Source: CAZVPZ01 sp964629245
GTDB lineage: Archaea > Nanohalarchaeota > Nanosalinia > Nanosalinales > Nanosalinaceae
Assembly (NCBI GenBank): GCA_964629245.1
Contig: CAZVPZ010000002.1
Coordinates: 1-54,966 of the forward strand
Direction of reading: 5' to 3'
Length of the DNA: 54,966 nucleotides
The notes under the pieces are model-generated. The model saw only the letters and a list, made by a program, of their open reading frames with translations, did not search any database and had not been told where the DNA came from. Of the stretch, positions 38,850-46,306 are shown piece after piece. Position numbers and translations under genes: made by a program. How positions within the stretch are numbered: position 1 is the stretch's first letter; the number at the start of each line of letters is the position of its first letter.

Positions 38850-39452
38850 ATGGAAGAAGATGAAGAAGTTCTTGGCCCTGGCGACATAATGGGAGGAGGC
38901 TCGATGCCAGGAGCTGGTGAGACCCTTGACACCGTCAACCCTGACATGGTTCCCTACCTGCTCCATTTCAGCCGGGAAGGACTCGTGCCGGAGCTCAGGA
39001 ACTTTGACGCTGCGGGACCTGTGACGACCGAGGAGATAGAAGGAGAAAGACTCGGGGACCTTCTCGAAATTATGGACTCAGTCGACCCGCTTGAATCCAT
39101 CTACCGCGAACTCGGGGAGAGCGCGGGCTACATATTCGGCAACTTCCCTGTCAGCCACGGCGACCTTTCTGTCCACAACGTGGTGGTGGACTACGAGGAG
39201 GATTTCCCCTACATAGTCGACTGGGAGACCGGCGGCTACGGCATGGGTATCGCCGGGGAAGATCCTGACTCGACCCAGCTGCTTGCCTCCACCCGGGGAA
39301 AACTGGAGAAGACAGGTAGACTCGAGTGGTACGAGGTCCTGGAGGAGGCCTACACAGCCGGCTTTGAAACAGGTGAGGCCAGCGACCCGGAACTGACACC
39401 ACGTGAACTGGAAGCAGAGTACGCCGAACTCCTCGACTCCCGCGGCTTCTAG
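38850..39452 (+). CDS. APH/choline-kinase-like protein with reduced N-lobe
   Basis: 200 residues. The C-lobe motifs are clear: SHGDLSVHNVVVDY, with Asp105 (catalytic base) and Asn110, and IVDWETGGYG, with Asp124 (metal). EEIEGERLGDLLEIM is the usual hinge-to-C-lobe start of aminoglycoside-phosphotransferase-like kinases. The N-lobe, normally about 90 residues with an ATP-binding Lys, is reduced to about 55 residues without an obvious Lys strand, so it may be a degenerate kinase or start further upstream by a missed exon-like frame (none seen). ATG 38850 fits a TATA-like ATTTATAG about 30 bp upstream; TTG 38823 is the alternative. Confidence 0.75.
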   Translation: MEEDEEVLGPGDIMGGGSMPGAGETLDTVNPDMVPYLLHFSREGLVPELRNFDAAGPVTTEEIEGERLGDLLEIMDSVDPLESIYRELGESAGYIFGNFPVSHGDLSVHNVVVDYEEDFPYIVDWETGGYGMGIAGEDPDSTQLLASTRGKLEKTGRLEWYEVLEEAYTAGFETGEASDPELTPRELEAEYAELLDSRGF

Positions 39453-39495
39453 AAGCCTGGAAGATATATGTTTCCAGACCCCCCATATTTGGTCC

Positions 39496-39813
39496 ATGGA
39501 AAGGCTTCTCACCGACGGCGGAACGGATATGGAGAGCGTCAGGAACTCGCTTGAGTCGGCGAGGGATTACGCGGAGTCCGTGGAGCGGGAGCTTGACGAC
39601 GGCTCTGGGGAGTACGGGGACATACTCGAGGTCCTTTATGGCATCAATATGGCGCTTGACAACGGCGATGAAGAGGAGGTGTGTGAACGGGTTGAAAGGG
39701 CTTACGGCGTCGTGAATGACTACACTGACTGGGACGTTCCGGAGAAGGTCGCGGAGGAGCTTGACATGGTCTACACCGGTCTCCGCGATGCGAAGGAATT
39801 GCTGATGGACTAG
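39496..39813 (+). CDS. Hypothetical acidic helical protein
   Basis: 105 residues, entirely helical in appearance (NSLESARDYAESVERELD, EEVCERVERAYGVVNDY, EKVAEELDMVYTGLRDAKELL), strongly acidic. It resembles small halophile proteins of unknown function. TATA-like GATATATG at 39463-39470 is about 28 bp before the ATG. Its stop is 10 bp from the left edge of the AT-rich insertion. Confidence 0.7.
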   Translation: MERLLTDGGTDMESVRNSLESARDYAESVERELDDGSGEYGDILEVLYGINMALDNGDEEEVCERVERAYGVVNDYTDWDVPEKVAEELDMVYTGLRDAKELLMD

Positions 39814-39823
39814 AGCGGACTGT
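39810..39823 (+). repeat. Left copy of 14-bp direct repeat flanking an AT-rich insertion
   Basis: CTAGAGCGGACTGT here and again at 40781-40794. The copies bound the AT-rich segment with the gene at 40116, so they look like a target-site duplication or recombination repeats. Removing one copy and the segment would join the stop region of the 39496 gene directly to the promoter of the 40825 gene. Confidence 0.8.
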
Positions 39824-39987
39824 GTTCATGAAAACCCGGATCGTTCAAAAGAAGTCAATATTCAGATAGCTCTACTTGGTCAGGATCACTATCTATATCC
39901 GGTAAAGTTTCACAGTAGCTCGGAATTTGGAAGTTTTGTAAAAGAAAAATAGAATTCTAGTTTAATGCTTCCTGTATGTCTTCGTTT

Positions 39988-40095
39988 TCACTCTTCCTCA
40001 GATTCGAACTTCTCCTCTGCTTCTTCAAATTTTTTGTACAAATGAGGTCGTTCAGATCTCAAGATAATTATGCTCAAGTAGGTAATATTTAACAT
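39988..40095 (-). CDS. Possible 35-residue peptide in the AT-rich insertion
   Basis: From ATG 40095 a frame encodes 35 residues with a hydrophobic start (MLNITYLSIIIL) and a charged helical end (KKFEEAEEKFESEEE). It overlaps the promoter of the gene at 40116 on the other strand. It may be a coding remnant rather than a gene. Confidence 0.3.
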   Translation of the reverse strand: MLNITYLSIIILRSERPHLYKKFEEAEEKFESEEE

Positions 40096-40115
40096 TTGAA
40101 TTCGCTAGAACTCTC

Positions 40116-40676
40116 ATGAAGTCTATAGAGGAGTTTAAGGAGGTACTTGACTCGGGAGAGTTCGAGGATGAAACTGATATACTGGAAGGAGATGGCGGTA
40201 GGGATGTTCTCAGGGAAGTTCGAATGGAGAGCCCTCATCCATTCCGGGAAGGAGTTGACAGAGAGGTAGGTCTGGGCTCACATCAGGGCGCGACCAGCTA
40301 CTACCACGCTGTTCTTGTAAACAAGGAAAGCGACACACCTAGAGGAGAGTACCTTGTAACGGAATGGACTCCCACGGAAGATATTCAACCGGAGGTTATC
40401 AACGAACTTGATCTGGAAATCAATAGATTCGAAGATGATTACCTCGTCGTCAGCTTTCACTACGGAACAGTTCACGCCGGACTGGATAAACCAGATGAAG
40501 ACTCACCCTATGATAATCAGGAACAGATAGTAAAAGCCTTGGTAAGAGGTATGGCTACAACTGCCCAGAGCTATCATCTCAGGAACATGGATGTAGACAC
40601 TCATATAGTAGGAGATGAAATACCGGCAAGCCTGAGAGAACAATACGAAAAAGCAGGGACGGAAGCTGTAAGTTAG
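40116..40676 (+). CDS. Hypothetical protein in the AT-rich insertion
   Basis: 186 residues, acidic, soluble. The middle looks beta-rich (YYHAVLVNKESDTPRGEYLVTEW, DDYLVVSFHYGTVHAGLD). No family recognised. TATA-like GTAATATTTAAC around 40082-40093 is about 28 bp before the ATG. Codon use and lower GC mark it as foreign to the surrounding genes; it is the only sizeable gene of the insertion and so its likely cargo. Confidence 0.7.
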   Translation: MKSIEEFKEVLDSGEFEDETDILEGDGGRDVLREVRMESPHPFREGVDREVGLGSHQGATSYYHAVLVNKESDTPRGEYLVTEWTPTEDIQPEVINELDLEINRFEDDYLVVSFHYGTVHAGLDKPDEDSPYDNQEQIVKALVRGMATTAQSYHLRNMDVDTHIVGDEIPASLREQYEKAGTEAVS

Positions 40677-40780
40677 AAGTTTCTATAGTTTCTAATTTTT
40701 GTGCCTATACCACTTTTTCTGCAAACCTGTTCATGAAAAACTGGAACCGTTCATGAAAAAATTATTTTATGAACAAAGCC

Positions 40781-40794
40781 CTAGAGCGGACTGT
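40781..40794 (+). repeat. Right copy of 14-bp direct repeat
   Basis: CTAGAGCGGACTGT, identical to 39810-39823. It lies directly before the TATA-like TTTTTATTTT of the gene starting at 40825. Confidence 0.8.
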
Positions 40795-40824
40795 TTTTAT
40801 TTTTTGTCACCTCTACTTGACTAC

Positions 40825-42321
40825 ATGACTGTAGAGGAAATGCTGGAGCCGGGTGACGGACCCCTTGTTATAGGGGAGCACCACCTGGACCACACCAACG
40901 ACAGGATGGAGTACGACGCCGTGAGGCACTACCTCGAGGAGGGATACGGCCTTGAGGCCGTCATAGAGCACCCGCCCGAGGAGGTCGATGCGGTCAGGGA
41001 GCGTGTCAACGAGGGCGGCTACTCCCGGTACCTGACGCTTGAGAGGCTTGACGGGGAGCTTTCGGAGTACGGTATAGACCTCACGGATAACCTTCCTGGA
41101 GGACACATGCTGGACTCGGCTGAAACCGTCCAGAGGCTGAAGGAGATAAGCAGTTTCAGGTCGGATATCGGATTCCTGAGGCACGTGCTCTCTGAGACTA
41201 ACGAGAAACAGCTTCTTCTGGAGGATGATATGAAGCAGGCGCTTCTCTCGGACTTTGAGCCGGGACGGTACGAGTTCCTGTCAGGGAGCGGGGAGATGGC
41301 GAAACTCCACGACTACGTCGAGATGGTGCTTGAGCAGGATATCTACCTTGACGACCCGGATGCGGTTGAATACCTTGAGGATATGGTCTACCCTGTCGTG
41401 ACTGATGCGATGGCGGGGATCGACCAGGTGGAGTTCGAGGGCGGAAGCCTTGATGAGGCGGCGAACGCGGCTGACCAGGTAAACGAGGCGATAAGACAGC
41501 TCTCGACCGTTTACCCGGGAGGTATCGTACCCCGGGACTGGGAGGAACTCTACTCCCGCCCTGTCTCGCTGATGGACCCCGACGTCATCCAGCGTGTGGT
41601 GATGCCTGAACTGGTGGAGCTCCGGGATGAACTTGAGGACCGCTACGGGGAGGCCCGCGAGCTCGAACAGCAGAAGGAGGGCAAGACCCTCACGAAGAAG
41701 AGGCTGATAGAGCAGGATATCGAGAAGCTGGGCGGTACCGGTGATCTAAAGGATGCTGTTGATACTATCGATGAGGCGGTGGAGGTTTACGGCGAGATGG
41801 CTGAGGACCTTCTGCTGAAGAAGGGAGTCCTATCCACACTGCTTGCGCTTGAAGAGGATGAGGACCTGAACGTCGTGGCAGGAGATATCAATATGGAGGA
41901 CTACCGCCGCGGCAAGCAACTGGAGGCGGAGGTCATGAGGACCATCGGCAACGGTGAGACGCGTGAAACCGATACTGTCTCTCTCGCAGGAGACGAGGAT
42001 ATCTACGACCCTGAATGGGCGGCCGATGCTTTCGAGGACGAGGAGATGGTTGAGAAGGTTCGCGAGCTGAGGGACTGGAAACGGAGGCGCGACGGACACA
42101 TAGCCCGGAAGACGCTGGAGGCGTCCAGTCGCGGGAAGACCATCACTATAACCGGCCAGAGGCACGCAGGTGAGATAGTCGAGGAGCTAGCTGAAAATGG
42201 CGTGGCGGCCTCGCAGCACATCATGGAGAAGGGAACCGGTTTCGTGGAGGGCAGGCAGAAGCTGAGGTTTCTCTACGGGGATGGAACGGCCGACATGCTT
42301 GAGAACGGCCGTGTGCCCTGA
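40825..42321 (+). CDS. Large acidic protein with TraB/ChaN-like GExH and GxxH motifs
   Basis: 498 residues from ATG 40825; the frame extends to 40699, but that part is inside the insertion. The N-terminus PLVIGEHHLDHTNDR and the following RHYLEEGYGLEAVIEHP resemble the GExH start of TraB/PrgY/GumN and ChaN/EreA-like proteins, and the C-terminal TITGQRHAGEIVEELAENGV gives the second GxxH motif of that superfamily. The 350 residues between are helical and Glu-rich, probably coiled coil. These proteins are proposed metal-dependent hydrolases, or inhibitors of peptide signals in TraB. Function here unknown. The TATA-like stretch sits at 40793-40801. Confidence 0.6.
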   Translation: MTVEEMLEPGDGPLVIGEHHLDHTNDRMEYDAVRHYLEEGYGLEAVIEHPPEEVDAVRERVNEGGYSRYLTLERLDGELSEYGIDLTDNLPGGHMLDSAETVQRLKEISSFRSDIGFLRHVLSETNEKQLLLEDDMKQALLSDFEPGRYEFLSGSGEMAKLHDYVEMVLEQDIYLDDPDAVEYLEDMVYPVVTDAMAGIDQVEFEGGSLDEAANAADQVNEAIRQLSTVYPGGIVPRDWEELYSRPVSLMDPDVIQRVVMPELVELRDELEDRYGEARELEQQKEGKTLTKKRLIEQDIEKLGGTGDLKDAVDTIDEAVEVYGEMAEDLLLKKGVLSTLLALEEDEDLNVVAGDINMEDYRRGKQLEAEVMRTIGNGETRETDTVSLAGDEDIYDPEWAADAFEDEEMVEKVRELRDWKRRRDGHIARKTLEASSRGKTITITGQRHAGEIVEELAENGVAASQHIMEKGTGFVEGRQKLRFLYGDGTADMLENGRVP

Positions 42322-42678
42322 CTAGAGGTAGAGCCCGAGCCTGTCGATGAGGCCGAGCTGTTCTTTCCGTATGTCCCTCCTCTTGACATCGAATCCCTCT
42401 GACTCGAGGTAGTCGGCCCACAGCTCCAGTTCCGAGTCGTCGACGTTTTTCTCTTTCTCCCACATCTGCTCCCTTGTCTCTCCCTCCGTCTCTCCCAGCG
42501 AGACCGCGGGCTCTGTGTAGCCTGCCGCTATCGACCACCCGCTGGGCGCAGCGTACTGCTTTACCGGGAGGGCGTTCTGGTATACCACGCCGACCTCCAC
42601 GGTGTCCACCTGGCCGTCGAGAACGGCGGCGAGTTCCTGTATGGTGTCCTTGGGTGCGAGCCTCTGGAGCAGTCCCAT
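42322..42678 (-). CDS. Hypothetical acidic protein
   Basis: 118 residues from ATG 42678. The first half is beta-like (VDTVEVGVVYQNALPVKQYAAPSGWSIAAGY), the second acidic and helical (DDSELELWADYLESEGFDVKRRDIRKEQ). No family recognised. A TATA-like CCATATTTATG near 42705-42715 fits the start. Its 5' part overlaps the 3' part of the upstream gene, read in another frame. Confidence 0.6.
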   Translation of the reverse strand: MGLLQRLAPKDTIQELAAVLDGQVDTVEVGVVYQNALPVKQYAAPSGWSIAAGYTEPAVSLGETEGETREQMWEKEKNVDDSELELWADYLESEGFDVKRRDIRKEQLGLIDRLGLYL

Positions 42679-43085
42679 ACCGGTGGTGTTGTTATGAAAA
42701 CATAAATATGGCGGGTGAAGGGGATGGGAAGACTTAAAGACCGCACAGGAGAATCGGTCTCCATGGCTGGAGAACCGGGGTTTTTCTCCCGGCTGCAGTG
42801 GGTGAGGAAGTAGGCGATGACGTCGTTGAAATCCTGGTCGCCGAGTTCGCGTTCAAAGTTCTCATCGTAGAAGAATATCGCGAACCTGTTGTTCACGTCA
42901 AGCCTGACATCCATCCTCGTGCCCCGGTATTCCAGGGTGTGGGCGCCGAGCTCCAGGTCTGTACTGGCATCCTGGACCTGTTCGACCACGGTGTGCCTGT
43001 TCACGTCGTCATGGGTGACATACTTCCCCGCGTACCTGGTATTCCCCAGGTCACTCTGCTCCCAGCTGTAGCCGATCAGCGACAA
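42561..43085 (-). CDS. Hypothetical protein with doubtful 3' part (possible frameshift)
   Basis: Open frame of 174 residues from TTG 43085. Residues 1 to about 100 are coherent (ASTDLELGAHTLEYRG, RLDVNNRFAIFFYDENFER, DFNDVIAYFL). From about residue 105 the frame becomes low-complexity and unlike its neighbours (PGSPAMETDSPVRSLSLPIP), crosses the promoter of the next gene and overlaps that gene out of frame for 118 bp. A missed stop or a frameshift near 42770 is likely. Treat the C-terminal third as unreliable. Confidence 0.45.
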   Translation of the reverse strand: MSLIGYSWEQSDLGNTRYAGKYVTHDDVNRHTVVEQVQDASTDLELGAHTLEYRGTRMDVRLDVNNRFAIFFYDENFERELGDQDFNDVIAYFLTHCSREKNPGSPAMETDSPVRSLSLPIPFTRHIYVFITTPPVWDCSRGSHPRTPYRNSPPFSTARWTPWRSAWYTRTPSR

Positions 43086-43137
43086 CTTATCCCTCTAGAA
43101 AGGGTCAATGGGGCTGAAAAGATAAATAAGAGTTGAT

Positions 43138-43284
43138 TCACTCGTGCCAGTCCCTGGCAAGGAGCTTTTCCAGCTGTTCTTCCTCCTCGCCGTCAGGCTG
43201 GATGGTATCGCAGGACTCTATCCACTCGTGGACGCCCGTGTCGACGAACTCATCAGATGGCAACTGGGCGGATTTTTCAGGCAT
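43138..43284 (-). CDS. 48-residue acidic peptide
   Basis: ATG 43284 to TGA 43138 encodes 48 residues, very acidic (EEEEQLEKLLARDW), with one Cys. It lies divergent from the 43351 gene; the spacer contains one AT-rich element (CTTATTGTTTACC, 43322-43334) that may serve both. Composition is like the other small acidic proteins of the window. Confidence 0.5.
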   Translation of the reverse strand: MPEKSAQLPSDEFVDTGVHEWIESCDTIQPDGEEEEQLEKLLARDWHE

Positions 43285-43350
43285 TGCTCGCCGCCAGTTG
43301 GGTCGGGTCAGGGCGAAGCCTCTTATTGTTTACCGGCGGATGACAGTTGC

Positions 43351-43941
43351 ATGTGGGACGATCTGGATCTCGACCGGGTAGCCGAGTTCGCAGGCGGTTT
43401 CGATAGAGACCGGGAGAAGGTGCTGCACCTCGACGCCAACAGGGACGTCTACGACCTTCCCGGCGAAGTTGCGGTCGAGGCAGGGCTCGAAGGCAACTGG
43501 CTGCTGAAATACTTTGATCCCGTGGGGGAGACAGGGGTCGAAAGACAGCAGAACATGATAGAGACCCAGGTATACCTTGAATCAGGGGAAAGAGGCCAGG
43601 ACTTCGTCGCCCCCGTCCTGGCCGGCGGCACCGACTACAGCTGGATACTGGTGGAGAAACTCCACCAGATAGACTTCCAGCCCCAGCAGGGCCGGCCAGG
43701 CGTCTCCAGTTTCAGGCAGCATTCGCCCCACGGCTACTACGAGCAGGTCGTTCCCCAGGAGTGGACCAACCTCGACCCGGAGACAGAGTTCGGTTTCGAC
43801 GGCAACGCAGTGAAAGTGCTCGACACCGGCCGTTTCGAGCTCAACGGGGAATGGAGTCACGGGGATCCTCTCGACTACGACGGGGTCGAGGTTTACGGTA
43901 CGGGAGAAGAGTACTTCGCCATCCCCCGCGCGCTCGACTGA
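43351..43941 (+). CDS. Hypothetical acidic protein
   Basis: 196 residues from ATG 43351, chosen because TATA-like CTTATTGTTT at 43322-43331 is about 25 bp upstream; the frame upstream to 43144 is antisense to the 48-residue gene. The sequence is beta-rich with WDDLDLDRVAEF, VLAGGTDYSWILVEKLHQIDFQ and GFDGNAVKVLDTGRFELNG. No family recognised. It looks cytoplasmic and halophile-adapted. Confidence 0.65.
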   Translation: MWDDLDLDRVAEFAGGFDRDREKVLHLDANRDVYDLPGEVAVEAGLEGNWLLKYFDPVGETGVERQQNMIETQVYLESGERGQDFVAPVLAGGTDYSWILVEKLHQIDFQPQQGRPGVSSFRQHSPHGYYEQVVPQEWTNLDPETEFGFDGNAVKVLDTGRFELNGEWSHGDPLDYDGVEVYGTGEEYFAIPRALD

Positions 43942-43957
43942 ACTTCTCCCAGAACTG

Positions 43958-44275
43958 CTAGTTCTTTTCCAGCAGCCTTTCCATGGGCGACTTTGTTTCC
44001 CGGGTGGAAGCCGCCGAACTCAGGGTTTCATACGCGCCTTCAGTATCGTAGCCGTTCTTCCTCCAGCGGTGGTCATGCGTTCCCCTGTCCTCGTGAACCC
44101 TTTCAACGTAGCCAGCGTTCCAGAGCTCGTGGAGCGCGTCGTTCGTCTCGTCAGTATCGTAAGACCGGTCGCTCTCCGCCGTCAGCGCGAGCCGGAGCTC
44201 CAGGCTCCTGAACTCGCCCTCGAAAACGTCAAGCGTATCCGCGACCATCCAGGCCTCGTCATCTGCGTCAGTCAT
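43958..44275 (-). CDS. Hypothetical protein, possible winged helix
   Basis: 105 residues, acidic. TNDALHELWNAGYVERVHEDRG followed by THDHRWRKNGYDTEG resembles the recognition helix and wing of a winged HTH, so a DNA-binding role is possible. The first 40 residues are helical and acidic. No closer family recognised. It lies between two other short minus-strand genes with its own AT-rich upstream sequence. Confidence 0.6.
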   Translation of the reverse strand: MTDADDEAWMVADTLDVFEGEFRSLELRLALTAESDRSYDTDETNDALHELWNAGYVERVHEDRGTHDHRWRKNGYDTEGAYETLSSAASTRETKSPMERLLEKN

Positions 44276-44315
44276 GTGTTACCCTGTGGTGCTGAAAAAT
44301 TAAATATGGGTCGGG

Positions 44316-44657
44316 CTACGCCCAGTCAAGTTCTTCCAGGACATCCGAGCCGTCCCCGCCTCCGAGGTATATGTCCGCGGTCGTGTCCAGCACCGCGCGG
44401 CTCAGGCCGTCCAGCTCATCGTACCGTGTCCCCCTGCTTATGCCGTTGAGGGAGACGTTTTCCCGTGTGTAGAAAGCGTTGAACTCGTTGGTCTGGGCGA
44501 AGACATCGCTCCTCTTGTTCTCGTCGAAATCCCTCTCAACGCGCGGGATGCCAGAAGACGGGTCGTAGCCCTCATCCCTGTAGGCCTGCTCCAGCATCCG
44601 CTGCATGTCATCCATCGACCTGTCAGTCTCCGCGTGGAGGCTTCCACTGAAAGACAT
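44316..44657 (-). CDS. Hypothetical acidic protein
   Basis: 113 residues. The N-terminal half is helical (DRSMDDMQRMLEQAYRDEGYDP), the rest mixed with short loops (DELDGLSRAVLDTTADIYLGGG). No motif recognised. AT-rich sequence upstream (near 44680-44690) contains a TATA-like element. Confidence 0.6.
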   Translation of the reverse strand: MSFSGSLHAETDRSMDDMQRMLEQAYRDEGYDPSSGIPRVERDFDENKRSDVFAQTNEFNAFYTRENVSLNGISRGTRYDELDGLSRAVLDTTADIYLGGGDGSDVLEELDWA

Positions 44658-44728
44658 GTTGGGAGGTGGGAGCGCGAACCATAAAACTACTGTTGTGGTA
44701 GACCGTAGGTGTCGCTTCCACCGCGGTA

Positions 44729-45514
44729 CTACTCCGCGCCAGCCGACGTATATGCGCTCGACAGGTAGGTCCCGGCCCCGACATCTTTCTCCAGCAGTTC
44801 TTGGAGGCTGTCGGCCAGGAGTTCCTCAGCTGCCGTTCCGCGGTAGCTCGGCGCAGAGTTGAAATCCACCGCGTAATAGTCATCGCCGTCATCTATCACA
44901 TCCACGCCCAGTAATCTGGCGTCAAACACATCCATCGCGGCCGATGCTATGTCCTCCATCTCGTCATCAGGACGGAAAACCTCGCGCGGTGAGTCGCCGT
45001 CCAGGATCTTCGAGCCTGTCTCCACGCCCAGTATCTCCCTTCTGCCGTCGACCTCCACGCCGTAAATCTTGTAGTCGATGCCCGGGTTCCGGACGAAATC
45101 CTGGTAGAAATAATCATGGCTCGGCACGGCCTTATCCGCCAGCTCCGGGAGAAGGCGGGAAGACTCGGTCTTGGGCTTCTTCACCAGTGGGGGTTCAAGG
45201 TCGGCACCAGTGCTCCAGTCGGGGACATTGATACCCGCCTCCGAGGCGTGCCAGTAGGAGGCAGGGTTGTGGGTGGTCAGCATATGGGTCATGAAACCGT
45301 TGACGGTCTCGACGCCCATAGCCTCCGCGTTCCTGACCGTCGCTATCGCGGTATCCCAGCTCTTCTTGCCAAGCACCAGGTCGTAGTCCTCGAGCCCTTC
45401 AACTATCTCGCGGCCCGGTTCAAGGAAATCAGCCGTGAAGCCCCGGCCTTCAAGCCTCTCCGCGACACTGCCGAACACCTCGTGATCCTCCGGGCCTATG
45501 ATCGCCAGTTTCAC
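44729..45514 (-). CDS. ATP-grasp family (RimK-like) ligase
   Basis: 261 residues from GTG 45514, chosen because TATA-like GATAAAAAA at about 45537-45545 is 28 bp upstream; the frame to 45559 crosses the promoter. The N-terminal part (KLAIIGPEDHEVFGSVAERL) is a pre-ATP-grasp Rossmann-like half. VDGRREILGVETGSK, the DARLLGVDVIDDG strand and DYYAVDFNSAPSYRG (acidic metal-binding residue and Asn of the ATP-grasp DxN-type motif) match RimK/LysX-like ATP-grasp ligases, which join amino acids or peptides to carboxylates through acyl phosphates. Substrate unknown. Confidence 0.7.
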   Translation of the reverse strand: MKLAIIGPEDHEVFGSVAERLEGRGFTADFLEPGREIVEGLEDYDLVLGKKSWDTAIATVRNAEAMGVETVNGFMTHMLTTHNPASYWHASEAGINVPDWSTGADLEPPLVKKPKTESSRLLPELADKAVPSHDYFYQDFVRNPGIDYKIYGVEVDGRREILGVETGSKILDGDSPREVFRPDDEMEDIASAAMDVFDARLLGVDVIDDGDDYYAVDFNSAPSYRGTAAEELLADSLQELLEKDVGAGTYLSSAYTSAGAE

Positions 45515-45628
45515 CTGCCGCAATTCGAACCCAAGTTTTTTATCGGGTGACGGTAGCAATAGAGTCTCACGGAACTTGCGGCACGTCGCGGCGGTGGTTT
45601 TTAAGCTCCCGTTCCCGAATCAGGCTCC

Positions 45629-46306
45629 ATGGGAGTCAAGCTTTCACCGTCGCGGATGAACCTCTACATGGAATGCAAACGCTGCTTCTGGCTCAGGGTC
45701 AACCAGGGCGTCAAGAGACCTTCAGGGCCGTTCCCGTCGCTGCCCTCCGGCGTCGACGGCGTCATCAAGGAGCACTTCGACCGTTTCCGGTCGAACGGCG
45801 GGGTACCGCCCGAGATAGAGGACGCTGACATCGACGCGAGGCTGGTAGACGATCAGGAGTTCCTGGAAAAAGCGCGTTCCTGGCGCACCGAACCCAAGTG
45901 GTGCGATCCGGAAACCGGGGCGGTTTTGCGTGGCGGGGTTGACGACCTGCTGAGGTCGCGGGATGGAAAGATAATCGTGCTCGACTACAAGACCCGAGGG
46001 TATCCTCCCAAGGGCGAGAACGGAGCGCCACCCTACTACGAGAGACAGGTCAACCTCTACAACCTCATCCTCCGGGAGAACGGTCGCGACACGGAAGACT
46101 TCGGGCTGCTGCTATACTACTACCCCGACCACATACTGGAGAACGGTGACTTCCTTTTCCACAAGGAGATCCGCAGGGTTAACGTTGACATCGACGCGGC
46201 TCGACAGATGGTCAGGGACGCGGTGGAGACGTTGAACGGGGGGATACCCGCGCACGACAGCGACTGCGAGTACTGCGGCTGGAACGCCGCCGACCACGAG
46301 TGCTAG
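45629..46306 (+). CDS. PD-(D/E)XK nuclease, RecB/Cas4-like
   Basis: 225 residues. LSPSRMNLYMECKRCFWL is the typical RecB-family start. The core is Asp105 (GGVDDLL), Asp119-Tyr-Lys121 (IIVLDYKTRG) and Gln140 (ERQVNLYN), the Cas4/AddB/RecB nuclease arrangement. Cys16/Cys19 and Cys213, Cys216 and Cys225 (DCEYCGW...C) could hold a [4Fe-4S] cluster as in Cas4. There is no CRISPR array or cas gene nearby, so a repair or recombination role is likelier. A TATA-like GTTTTTAAG is near 45597-45605. Confidence 0.85.
   Translation: MGVKLSPSRMNLYMECKRCFWLRVNQGVKRPSGPFPSLPSGVDGVIKEHFDRFRSNGGVPPEIEDADIDARLVDDQEFLEKARSWRTEPKWCDPETGAVLRGGVDDLLRSRDGKIIVLDYKTRGYPPKGENGAPPYYERQVNLYNLILRENGRDTEDFGLLLYYYPDHILENGDFLFHKEIRRVNVDIDAARQMVRDAVETLNGGIPAHDSDCEYCGWNAADHEC

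Larger units (their letters stand above)
39824..40780. mobile_element. AT-rich insertion between 14-bp direct repeats
   Basis: About 960 bp, clearly more AT-rich than both sides, carrying one good gene (40116-40676) and possibly a short one on the other strand. GTTCATGAAAA starts the segment (39824-39834) and recurs near its right end (40729-40739 and 40749-40759), where an inverted TTTTATGAAC (40765-40774) forms a hairpin. No transposase is encoded, so it could be a non-autonomous element, a satellite-like insert or a deletion-derived remnant. Confidence 0.6.

Noticed and set aside
45629..46306. Cas4 gene of a CRISPR system
   Set aside because: The fold and cysteines fit Cas4, but there is no CRISPR array or other cas gene in the window, so the broader RecB/Cas4-like call is used.
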